From positions 1 through 17,058 of the forward strand of contig JAFUEG010000131.1 of assembly GCA_017464045.1 (NCBI GenBank): DNA of 17,058 bases, written 5' to 3'. Under the pieces are notes generated by a model, which saw only the letters and a program-made list of their open reading frames with translations, ran no database searches and was not told the DNA's origin. Below are positions 6,413-13,534 of the stretch, in pieces (position 1 is the first letter of the stretch; the number at the start of each line of letters is the position of its first letter). This stretch comes from Lachnospiraceae bacterium. GTDB lineage: Bacteria; Bacillota_A; Clostridia; Lachnospirales; Lachnospiraceae. The position numbers and the translations under genes were made by a program.

Positions 6413-8197
6413 TTGATTGAAGCATATTATTTAGCGACATTTGTTTTATCAGTTGTTGGAACGCTTATATTTGTATGGCGGTGGAAAAGTGATACCAATA
6501 TATATTTTACCTTGCTTTTCATTCTTATACCTATAACCAATATGGGCTTTTATATGCTTTCCGTATCAAAAAATCTTGATGAGGCATTGATAGCAAATAA
6601 TATAACAATACTAGGCGGTAATTTTCTGTCGCTTTTTATAATGCTGAGTATAGTATCCATGTATGAGGGAAATGTTTCAAAGATATTTACTATTGTGATG
6701 TTTACCCTCAGCTTTTTGATATACGGCTTTACATTTACTATCGGTCGCTCAGATATCTATTATAAAGAAGCAGTTTTCAAAATAGAAAATGGTGTTTCGA
6801 TTTTAGAAAAAGCCTATGGCCCTATGCATGCTGCATTTTATGTAATTATCATACTTCATGCGGTTATAGGTATAGGAGTTATAATATTTTGCTTTAGAGG
6901 AAATAAGGGGGTATCATATAAATCTCTTATTTTCTTTTCGGCGATTGAGGTACTGTCCCTTTCTTCTTATCTGATTGGAAAAGCAATAGGCAGTAACCTG
7001 AGCTTTATGCCGGCGGAGGATATAATGTTTCAGATTATCATGCTTATAATTATAGAAGACACCTCTCTCTACAATATAAGCCGTGTGCAGGCCTCATCCC
7101 TTATAGATAAGGGTGAAAATGGATTTTTATCCGTAAGTACCAAGAACAATTATATAGGCAGTAACAATACTGCAAAGAAACTTTTCCCTGAGCTTGCCAG
7201 ACTCAGAGTTGATAAAAAATTTATAGATATGGAAAATGAATATTCAATCATTTCCATACTTCATGGCTTCATAGATGATTTTAAGGGCAAATGTGTCGAC
7301 CACGGCGGAGATGAACATGATTACGAGGATGTGCATGACAATCCCTATAAACATAATCATGAACATCATGAGGACGAGCATATCCTTGAAAGAGACGGCA
7401 AAATCTACAGGATAGTTGTCGAGCATCTCATGTATCAAAAGAAGATTAAGGGTTATCAGATATCTATAATTGATGAGACAAAGGAAAGAAAATATACTAA
7501 GCTTCTTAAACAGTATAATCAGAGACTTGAGCACGAGGTTGCCCAAAAGACTGAACATATACAGGAAATACAGGATAAGATGGTGCTTGGTATAGCGGAT
7601 ATAGTTGAAAATCGTGATGCCAATACCGGTGGTCATATCAAGAGAACCAGTGAGGTTGTCAGAATACTTATTGACGAGATGAAAAAGGACAATATGGATG
7701 GTCTTGATGATGAGTTTTGTAAGTATGTTATCAAGGCAGCGCCTATGCATGACCTTGGCAAAATTGCGGTTGATGATGCGGTACTCAGGAAACCGGGAAG
7801 ATTTACTCCTGAGGAATTTGAGGAGATGAAAAAGCACGCCGCAAAGGGTGCAGAGATAGTTCATAAGGTGCTGGCTGACATAGAAGAACCACGTTTTCAG
7901 ATTATTGCGGAAAATGTAGCTCATTATCATCATGAAAGATGGGATGGATCCGGTTATCCGGATGGTATAAAGGGAGAAACAATTCCGCTTGAAGCACGCA
8001 TCATGGCTATAGCTGATGTATATGATGCACTTGTAAGTAAGAGATGCTACAAGGATAGTATGTCCTTCGAGCAGGCATTTGATATAATTGAAGAAGGTAT
8101 GGGTACTCAGTTTGATGAGAGATTAAATAAATATTTTCTTGCATCCAGAAAAAAGCTTGAAGCGTATTATACCGAAGTCGGAAGAGAACAGGAATAG
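6413..8197 (+). CDS. 7TM sensor / His-rich insert / HD-GYP c-di-GMP phosphodiesterase
   Basis: I place the start at TTG 6413 (594 residues) because GGAGG at 6400-6404 sits eight bases before it. The GTG at 6398 overlaps that site. About seven hydrophobic segments fill residues 1-215, like the 7TM sensor region of some histidine kinases. A PAS-like stretch follows, interrupted at about 294-323 by a patch with roughly nine His and many Asp/Glu (HNHEHHEDEH). A coiled coil (about 355-390) leads into HD-GYP: HDLGKIAVDD (H446, D447), HYHHERWDGSGYPDGIKG (about 504-521) and IADVYDAL. All metal-binding motifs are kept, so it should hydrolyse c-di-GMP. The His/Asp patch may sense a divalent metal. It shares a transcript with the exonuclease. 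Confidence 0.9.
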   Translation: MIEAYYLATFVLSVVGTLIFVWRWKSDTNIYFTLLFILIPITNMGFYMLSVSKNLDEALIANNITILGGNFLSLFIMLSIVSMYEGNVSKIFTIVMFTLSFLIYGFTFTIGRSDIYYKEAVFKIENGVSILEKAYGPMHAAFYVIIILHAVIGIGVIIFCFRGNKGVSYKSLIFFSAIEVLSLSSYLIGKAIGSNLSFMPAEDIMFQIIMLIIIEDTSLYNISRVQASSLIDKGENGFLSVSTKNNYIGSNNTAKKLFPELARLRVDKKFIDMENEYSIISILHGFIDDFKGKCVDHGGDEHDYEDVHDNPYKHNHEHHEDEHILERDGKIYRIVVEHLMYQKKIKGYQISIIDETKERKYTKLLKQYNQRLEHEVAQKTEHIQEIQDKMVLGIADIVENRDANTGGHIKRTSEVVRILIDEMKKDNMDGLDDEFCKYVIKAAPMHDLGKIAVDDAVLRKPGRFTPEEFEEMKKHAAKGAEIVHKVLADIEEPRFQIIAENVAHYHHERWDGSGYPDGIKGETIPLEARIMAIADVYDALVSKRCYKDSMSFEQAFDIIEEGMGTQFDERLNKYFLASRKKLEAYYTEVGREQE

Positions 8198-8289
8198 TTC
8201 TATGAGATTTATGATAATACAGAACAAACACTAATAGGCTGCTGAGAAGATTGAAATAAACACTGATGGATTCTTTACAGGAGAAAAAC

Positions 8290-8745
8290 ATGAAATACAT
8301 CAGACAATTTTTAATTATATTATTTATATCATTTATAGGAGAGCTGCTTAATCACTATATCCCGCTTCCGGTTCCGGCAAGCATATACGGTATAGTGATT
8401 ATGTTTGTGTGCTTACTTACCGGTATCATCAAGGTTGAGCATGTAAAAGAAGTATCCAAATTTTTAATCGAAATAATGCCGCTGGTATTCATACCTGCAG
8501 CAGTTGGACTTGTCAATTCCTGGGGGCTTATAAGCACAAAATGGTATATGTATGTGACAGTAATTATAGCAACAACAATTCTTGTAATGGCAGTGTCCGG
8601 GCTTATGACACAGTTTGCAATCAGGTACGAAAAAAAGCATGGTGAAGATGAAGGAAAAGCTGGTGAAAATATAATAAAAGATAGTATTGATATGTTTGAA
8701 GCAAGTGGCAAAAGTTCGGGAAAGGAGGGCTTGAAAAATGAGTGA
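8290..8745 (+). CDS. lrgA: CidA/LrgA-family holin-like membrane protein
   Basis: This 151-residue protein has about four hydrophobic segments. It carries PLPVPASIYG (26-35) and PLVFIPAAVGL (64-74), both typical of the CidA/LrgA family. A charged tail of about 40 residues ends it. The ATG at 8290 is chosen because AGGAG (8279-8283) lies six bases upstream; an ATG at 8266 would include that site within the coding sequence. The gene overlaps lrgB by eight bases, the classic lrgAB arrangement. Family members modulate murein hydrolase activity and lysis in Staphylococcus and act in pyruvate transport in Bacillus and Streptococcus. It starts 92 bases after the HD-GYP gene, with no convincing promoter between. 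Confidence 0.88.
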   Translation: MKYIRQFLIILFISFIGELLNHYIPLPVPASIYGIVIMFVCLLTGIIKVEHVKEVSKFLIEIMPLVFIPAAVGLVNSWGLISTKWYMYVTVIIATTILVMAVSGLMTQFAIRYEKKHGEDEGKAGENIIKDSIDMFEASGKSSGKEGLKNE

Positions 8746-9439
8746 AATCACAAAAACACTGGAAAATTCAGCCTTCTTTGGATTGCTTTTAAGTCTTGTT
8801 GCTTATGAGATTGGAGAATTTTTAAAGAAGAAATTCAAGTCCGGAATATTTAATCCACTTCTTATATCCATCATAATAGTAATAGCGGTTTTAAAGCTCG
8901 GACATATTGATTATGAAAAATACAGTGCCGGTGCACAGTATTTAAGCTATTTGCTTACACCGGTTACAGTCTGTCTTGCAGTACCTTTATATGAACAGCT
9001 TCAGGCTTTGAAAAATAATTGGAAGGCGATAATTCTTGGCATTGCTTCCGGAGTTATAGCAAGTATGCTTGGCGTGCTAGCACTTGCATTAAGCTTTGAC
9101 ATGACACATGAGGAATACGTATCACTTCTGCCAAAGTCCATAACTACAGCCATAGGTATGGGAGTATCCGAGGAGCTTGGCGGTTACGTATCCATAACGG
9201 TTATAGTTATCATATTGACCGGAGTCTGCGGCAACATAATAGCAGAATTGGTATTTAAAATATTCCATATAAAAGAACCGATTGCAAGAGGCATAGCCTG
9301 CGGTACGGCAAGTCACGCAATCGGCACAGCCAAGGCTATGGAGCTTGGCGAGGTAGAGGGTGCGATGAGCAGCCTCTCAATCGTAGTAGCCGGAGTCATA
9401 ACAGTTTTCGGAGCAGTAATTTTCGCACATATTATATAA
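8738..9439 (+). CDS. lrgB: LrgB-family membrane protein
   Basis: This 233-residue polytopic membrane protein shows the family signatures PKSITTAIGMGVSEELGG and GTASHAIGTAKAMELGEVEG. AAGGAGGG at 8722-8729 lies eight bases before the ATG inside the end of lrgA, and the reading frames overlap, so translation is coupled. With LrgA it forms a membrane complex tied to cell-lysis control or to pyruvate uptake; the sequence does not say which. The length is normal and no key region is missing. The nested palindrome that starts six bases after the stop probably ends the transcript. Confidence 0.93.
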   Translation: MSEITKTLENSAFFGLLLSLVAYEIGEFLKKKFKSGIFNPLLISIIIVIAVLKLGHIDYEKYSAGAQYLSYLLTPVTVCLAVPLYEQLQALKNNWKAIILGIASGVIASMLGVLALALSFDMTHEEYVSLLPKSITTAIGMGVSEELGGYVSITVIVIILTGVCGNIIAELVFKIFHIKEPIARGIACGTASHAIGTAKAMELGEVEGAMSSLSIVVAGVITVFGAVIFAHII

Positions 9440-9444
9440 CACAA

Positions 9445-9586
9445 GGACAGGCACCTTGACACATATGTTAATATACTTCGACTGTATAAAAAATATGCAC
9501 GCATGGCACGTGTTACTTAACGCCATGCTTTGCATATTTTTTTATACAGTCTGATATACTCATATGATGTGTCAAGGTGCCTGTCC
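9445..9586. repeat. 142-bp nested palindrome, MITE/REP-like, with internal terminator
   Basis: The outer arms match perfectly over 20 bp: 9445-9464 begins GGACAGGCACC and 9567-9586 ends GGTGCCTGTCC. The inner arms, ACTGTATAAAAAATATGCA (9481-9499) and its complement at 9531-9550, differ by one A. The tip GCATGGC/GCCATGC (9501-9507 and 9522-9528) closes on a 14-base loop. A-rich and T-rich flanks around the tip make it a probable bidirectional terminator for lrgAB. The outer GGACAGGCACC motif resembles dispersed repeats near RAYT/IS200-like transposases. That likeness is from memory. No transposase is present. Confidence 0.75.
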
Positions 9587-9610
9587 CTATGTCTCATAAT
9601 GTCCAACAAA

Positions 9611-9643
9611 ATCTGCCACAAATCTGCCACAAATCTGCCACAA
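9611..9643. repeat. Three exact tandem copies of an 11-bp unit
   Basis: ATCTGCCACAA occurs three times without a gap at 9611-9621, 9622-9632 and 9633-9643. The period is about one helical turn, so equal faces point the same way. It lies 107 bases before the hydrogenase-like chemoreceptor gene and is not in a reading frame I accept. Operator or replication-slippage repeat are both open. Confidence 0.8.
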
Positions 9644-9701
9644 AATACTTCCCTTAATGAGCTTTATATGTTATAGTTGTTATATACGTCGACTTTTTTA
9701 G

Positions 9702-9732
9702 TTGACAATTTTCTAGGGTTCGACATTATTAT
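9702..9732 (+). promoter_or_regulatory. Possible promoter of the hydrogenase-like chemoreceptor gene
   Basis: TTGACA at 9702-9707 is a consensus -35 box. Candidate -10 boxes are CATTAT (9724-9729, spacing 16) or TATTAT (9727-9732, spacing 19). Either would start transcription very close to the ribosome binding site, which weakens the call. Confidence 0.35.
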
Positions 9733-9750
9733 GTTACAAGGAGGTAGTTT

Positions 9751-11679
9751 ATGTCACTGGTTTACACAAACGAAAATTGCGTGGGATGCAACAAATGTAT
9801 AGGTGCCTGTAGCTGCATGGGAGCTAATATTCAGGCAGAAAAGGACGGTAAGAATCGTATCGAGGTAGACGGAACAAAATGTATTGCCTGTGGCGCATGC
9901 TTTGATGCATGTAAGCACGAGGCAAGAGAGTTTTGTGATGATACGGAAAGATTTTTTGCAGACCTCGCAAAAGGAGAAAGGATTTCTCTATTACTTGCAC
10001 CGGCATTTAAGGCAAATTATCCAAGAGAGTACGAAAAGGTTTTGGGTGGTCTTAAGCAGGCGGGTGTAAACAGGATTATAAGCATATCCTTTGGTGCGGA
10101 TATAACCACCTGGGGGTATCTTAAGTATGTTACCGAAAATAATTTCTATGGCGGAATTTCACAGCCGTGTCCTGCGGTTGTTGGCTATATCGAAAGATAT
10201 GCACCGGAGCTTATACATAAGCTTTTTCCGGTACAAAGTCCTATGATGTGTGGTGCTATATATGCAAAAAAATATATGGGTATAACTGATAAGCTTGCAT
10301 TTATCAGTCCTTGTATAGCTAAGAAGATGGAGATAGATGACGTCAATAATGGCGGATATGTGTCCTACAACGTTACATTTGACCATCTTATGAAATATGT
10401 AAGAGCACACAATATTTACGGACCTGATTGTACTGATGAGATAGAGTACGGACTTGGCTCCATCTATCCTATGCCGGGAGGACTTAAGGAAAATGTATAT
10501 TGGTTCCTTGGTGAGAGTGCTTTGGTTCGTCAGATGGAGGGCGAAAAGCATATGTATCATTACCTTGAGCAAAACAAGGATAGAATTGCCGGCGGTAAGA
10601 CACCATATCTTTTCGTGGATGCTCTTAACTGTGCATCCGGCTGTATCTATGGAACTGGTACAGAACCGGAGAAAAACAAAACTGAGGATACCATGTACAA
10701 TCTTCTTAAGATAAGGGAAGACAGCAAAAATGAGATGAAGAAGCATGCATGGTCCAAGAAACTTTCACCTGAAGAAAGATTAAAGTATCTCAATAAGCAG
10801 TTTGAGCAGCTTAATTTAAATGACTTCTTAAGAAAGTATACAGACCGTTCAGCAGGCTGTAAGCATAGTCAGCCGACTAACTCACAGCTTAATGAAATAT
10901 TTAACAGCATGAGAAAATTTACAGATGAGCAAAGACACAGAGACTGCTCCTGCTGTGGATATGAGAGCTGTCATGAGATGGCGGTTGCCATACATAACGG
11001 ATTTAATGTTAAGGAAAACTGTATCTACTATATCAAGGATATGGTTTCAGAAGAAAAAGAAGAAATTACCAAGCTTATGAATGATATCAATAAGCAGCAG
11101 CAGGCAGTACATAAAATAGCTGAAAATATCAATTCAGAGTTTGAAATGCTTAACAGCTCTGTTCAGCAGATGGAGGAAGGAAATAGCGCAAATGCAAATG
11201 AAAGCTCGGCTATATCCGATGAGGTTGAGGATGTTACTAATTTCTGTAATAATCTTTCAAAATCCTTTGCAGCTATAAAGGATATTCTTGATGAGCTTCA
11301 TGAAAATAATGATGAGGTCGTTTCTATAGCATCAAAGACAAACCTTCTTGCTCTCAATGCTTCTATCGAGGCAGCAAGAGCCGGAGAGGCAGGAAGAGGC
11401 TTTGCGGTTGTCGCAAGTGAGATAAATGAGCTTGCAGGAAATTCCAAGGAAACTGCCGGAAAGAGTAATGAAGGACAGGATAGAATCGAAAGAGCCATAT
11501 CGGAGATTATGAAGGAGGCCAATACACTTCTTTCTATAGTCGGAAAGGTTCGTGACAGAACACAAAATCTTGCGGCTGCAACAGAGGAGATAGCTGCTTC
11601 ATCAGCAAACATCACTGATATAAGTAATACAATTAAGAACAAGATGGATTCGTTGGTTGAGGAGCTTGATAATATGTAA
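9751..11679 (+). CDS. [FeFe]-hydrogenase-like sensor fused to a chemotaxis signalling domain
   Basis: The protein has 642 residues and starts behind a perfect AAGGAGGT (9738-9745). Two ferredoxin clusters come first: C10, C13, C16, C20 and C44, C47, C50, C54. The H-cluster domain follows (about 75-330). SQPCPAVV (C140) replaces the usual TSCCPAW, so the proton-transfer Cys is a Pro. SPCIAKK has C188, and NCASGCIYG has C294 and C298, so all four cluster ligands remain. A further [4Fe-4S] domain has C399, C402, C407 and C424. Residues about 430-642 form the chemoreceptor coiled coil with its hairpin tip at 528-565 ([20 protein letters not shown]), which binds CheA/CheW. There is no membrane segment. 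It is probably a cytoplasmic H2 or redox chemoreceptor rather than a bulk hydrogenase. Catalysis cannot be ruled out. Confidence 0.88.
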   Translation: MSLVYTNENCVGCNKCIGACSCMGANIQAEKDGKNRIEVDGTKCIACGACFDACKHEAREFCDDTERFFADLAKGERISLLLAPAFKANYPREYEKVLGGLKQAGVNRIISISFGADITTWGYLKYVTENNFYGGISQPCPAVVGYIERYAPELIHKLFPVQSPMMCGAIYAKKYMGITDKLAFISPCIAKKMEIDDVNNGGYVSYNVTFDHLMKYVRAHNIYGPDCTDEIEYGLGSIYPMPGGLKENVYWFLGESALVRQMEGEKHMYHYLEQNKDRIAGGKTPYLFVDALNCASGCIYGTGTEPEKNKTEDTMYNLLKIREDSKNEMKKHAWSKKLSPEERLKYLNKQFEQLNLNDFLRKYTDRSAGCKHSQPTNSQLNEIFNSMRKFTDEQRHRDCSCCGYESCHEMAVAIHNGFNVKENCIYYIKDMVSEEKEEITKLMNDINKQQQAVHKIAENINSEFEMLNSSVQQMEEGNSANANESSAISDEVEDVTNFCNNLSKSFAAIKDILDELHENNDEVVSIASKTNLLALNASIEAARAGEAGRGFAVVASEINELAGNSKETAGKSNEGQDRIERAISEIMKEANTLLSIVGKVRDRTQNLAAATEEIAASSANITDISNTIKNKMDSLVEELDNM

Positions 11680-11682
11680 TTT

Positions 11683-12453
11683 TTATCCATGCAATTTTAT
11701 AAAAATCATATAAAGAATAATTAAGTGGACCGGATAGTATGCGTAAAACACGTATTTCATAGACGGTCCCTTTTTATTGTTATGAAAGCCTATCGGAATC
11801 ATTGCGAGTAATCCAAGCAGCTCGACCGTGTTTGAGAAAACGATTGTACTAATCGCAATTGAAATAAAAAGCAACATAAATTTTTTTGCGTTTTGTTTTT
11901 CAAAAAAAGGTTTTTCTTTATCTAATCTAAAAAAGTAAAATAAAAGAATTAGCAGGATTCCGTAGGCTGAGTAATCTGTATGTATTATGACAGAAATAAT
12001 CATAATCAAAACTATTGCAAGAGGATATACCACAGTATATAAAACAGCGGATGTTCCGGTTTCTTTACATTCTCTGTAATGCTTTTTTGCTTCGTCAGCA
12101 AGTAGAACGCAGATAAGGCCGAACAAAAGCGTAAAGTAAACATTTAAATCACTGAAATCCGTCGCAGATTTTAAAAATGCCAGTGAAAACGGCACCTGTG
12201 ATATGATTGAAAATATAAATAATCTGAGTGCATATTTTTTGACATTTCTTGTATGAAAAAAACCTTCCACGATAAGATAGCAGTATATTGGAAATGCGAT
12301 TCGTCCTATACACCTTAACAGATTATATATATTAAGGGGTATAATCCCGCTTAGATATAGGTTTCCGTCTTTGCATGTTGTTCCTATTGCGGCACCTATA
12401 TGATCTATAGTCATGGATAGTATGGCGATTATTTTTAATACAAAAGTTGACAT
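11683..12453 (-). CDS. TraX-family membrane protein
   Basis: This 256-residue polytopic protein begins MSTFVLKIIAILSMTIDHIGA, the TraX signature (IDH in the first hydrophobic segment). It continues with RIAFPIYCYLIVEGFFHTRN and ends with the HLIILYMIF segment. About eight membrane segments are visible. TraX of F plasmids N-acetylates pilin; the many chromosomal relatives in clostridia are uncharacterised and belong to an acyltransferase-like superfamily. The ribosome site, read on the minus strand, is AGGAAAA before the ATG. The 3' end stops three bases from the convergent hydrogenase-like gene. No conjugation genes are nearby, so plasmid transfer is not implied. Confidence 0.85.
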   Translation of the reverse strand: MSTFVLKIIAILSMTIDHIGAAIGTTCKDGNLYLSGIIPLNIYNLLRCIGRIAFPIYCYLIVEGFFHTRNVKKYALRLFIFSIISQVPFSLAFLKSATDFSDLNVYFTLLFGLICVLLADEAKKHYRECKETGTSAVLYTVVYPLAIVLIMIISVIIHTDYSAYGILLILLFYFFRLDKEKPFFEKQNAKKFMLLFISIAISTIVFSNTVELLGLLAMIPIGFHNNKKGPSMKYVFYAYYPVHLIILYMIFIKLHG

Positions 12454-12535
12454 AGCTTTTCCTGCCTTTTTTTACGTGTAATGTAAATAACATAATTATA
12501 TATGCTGCAAAGCTTATTATATCATAAGTACATTT

Positions 12536-12564
12536 ATTATAACTACAAAAATATAAATTGTTTA
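12536..12564 (-). promoter_or_regulatory. Promoter of the traX-like gene
   Basis: On the minus strand TAAACA (12564-12559) is followed after 17 bases by TATAAT (12541-12536). Its -35 box overlaps the -35 box of the divergent promoter, so the two may compete. Confidence 0.45.
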
Positions 12565-12586
12565 ATGATAATTATTGAGTTATAAT
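12558..12586 (+). promoter_or_regulatory. Sigma-A promoter of the membrane protein / esterase operon
   Basis: TTGTTT (12558-12563), 17 bases and TATAAT (12581-12586) form a good vegetative promoter. Transcription would start near 12593, about 33 bases before the GTG start. Confidence 0.6.
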
Positions 12587-12625
12587 TATTATAGATATTT
12601 TTAGGAATTTTTATGTAGGAAACTT

Positions 12626-13531
12626 GTGAGTATGAAAGTAATTGTAAACTTTATAGCAGCTGTTTTTTTTATAGAAGTTGGTTTCTTCTTGCTATTTGGA
12701 AACAATATAAATATGGATGAGATGTCAAAAAATCTCAATAATTATCAGGATGGCAATATTCCTGTGGTAGGTACTACTGTAGAAATTTATATTGTGGATA
12801 TAGGTGAATTGTTTTTAAAAAATGAAAATTATACAGGCATGTTATATGAGGAAGACTGTTATTATCTTGCGCAGATTAACGATGGAAGATTTATAGTTAT
12901 TAAGACTTCAGAAGGCAGTGTTATAGATGAACAGGTAAGTGAATTTTCTGAAAAATGCAGGGATTTTTATTTTCTGAAAAAGGGAGAAAAACCTCCAATT
13001 CTTTCTTTGGAGGGAAAAATAGAAAAAACGCCATATCTCGATGATGCAGAATATGAAGTCGTTCTGGATGATGCCGCTAGGAAGTTTATGCCGACACGTG
13101 GATATGTAAGAATGGATGTAAGTGATATAATCATAAATGTTGATTTAAATGTTGGTGGAAAATCCATGGACGGTGTCCTGCAGCAATCGATAAAAATTAT
13201 GGTGTCCGTAGCCAATACATTAAAAAAATTCCTTGGTGCAATTGTTATTTTAATTGGTGTGGTTCTGGTAATAAGTTTTATAAAAGATGTTCTCGGAGGA
13301 ATTACTTTTGGCGGAAATCAGCATGTTATCGTTGCAGGAGATGAGGTATTTAAAAATATATCTGTTATGAAAAATGCAACACAGGAAGATTCTGATACGA
13401 TTTTATATGAAGAAGCTTTTGATAAAGGTACTGAAGATAAATCTGATAATGATAATACAGCCAAAACATTGGATAAGAAAGAAAAGAAGCATAATAGTGG
13501 TAAGGGCTTCAGGCTTAAAAAGGAGGAGTAA
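12626..13531 (+). CDS. Membrane-anchored protein of unknown function
   Basis: I do not recognise this 301-residue protein. It has an N-terminal hydrophobic segment (about 5-24), a soluble, acidic, beta-rich part of about 175 residues, a second membrane segment (about 202-219) and a charged tail of about 80 residues rich in Lys, Asp and Glu. The tail is presumably cytoplasmic, with the middle domain outside. The start is the GTG at 12626 with AGGA at 12617-12620; an ATG two codons later is the alternative. The esterase gene follows after three bases and its ribosome site lies in this gene's 3' end, so the two are co-expressed and probably work together. No catalytic motif was found. Confidence 0.75.
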   Translation: MSMKVIVNFIAAVFFIEVGFFLLFGNNINMDEMSKNLNNYQDGNIPVVGTTVEIYIVDIGELFLKNENYTGMLYEEDCYYLAQINDGRFIVIKTSEGSVIDEQVSEFSEKCRDFYFLKKGEKPPILSLEGKIEKTPYLDDAEYEVVLDDAARKFMPTRGYVRMDVSDIIINVDLNVGGKSMDGVLQQSIKIMVSVANTLKKFLGAIVILIGVVLVISFIKDVLGGITFGGNQHVIVAGDEVFKNISVMKNATQEDSDTILYEEAFDKGTEDKSDNDNTAKTLDKKEKKHNSGKGFRLKKEE

Positions 13532-13534
13532 ATT

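Noticed and set aside
7244..7933. Antisense 229-codon open frame within the HD-GYP gene
   Set aside because: It lies opposite well-conserved sensor and HD-GYP motifs, shows no family signature and has no ribosome site. It is a shadow of the real gene.
9611..9643. CRISPR array or replication iterons
   Set aside because: The 11-bp units are adjacent without spacers, and there are no cas or rep genes in the window.
10159..10746. Antisense 195-codon open frame within the hydrogenase-like gene
   Set aside because: It is fully covered by the conserved H-cluster domain on the plus strand, and its own product is without recognisable motifs.
11679..11706. ATTTTTAT/ATAAAAAT inverted repeat between the convergent genes
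   Set aside because: It is pure A/T pairing of eight bases with a 12-base loop, mostly inside the end of the traX-like gene, and too weak to call a terminator.
11683..12453. Evidence of a conjugative plasmid or ICE
   Set aside because: TraX-like genes are common on clostridial chromosomes. No relaxase, coupling protein, integrase or attachment repeat is in the window.
12565..12586. Fur-box-like TGATAATTATT sequence before the membrane protein gene
   Set aside because: Only the first half-site fits; the second half departs at most positions and the surrounding sequence is very AT-rich.
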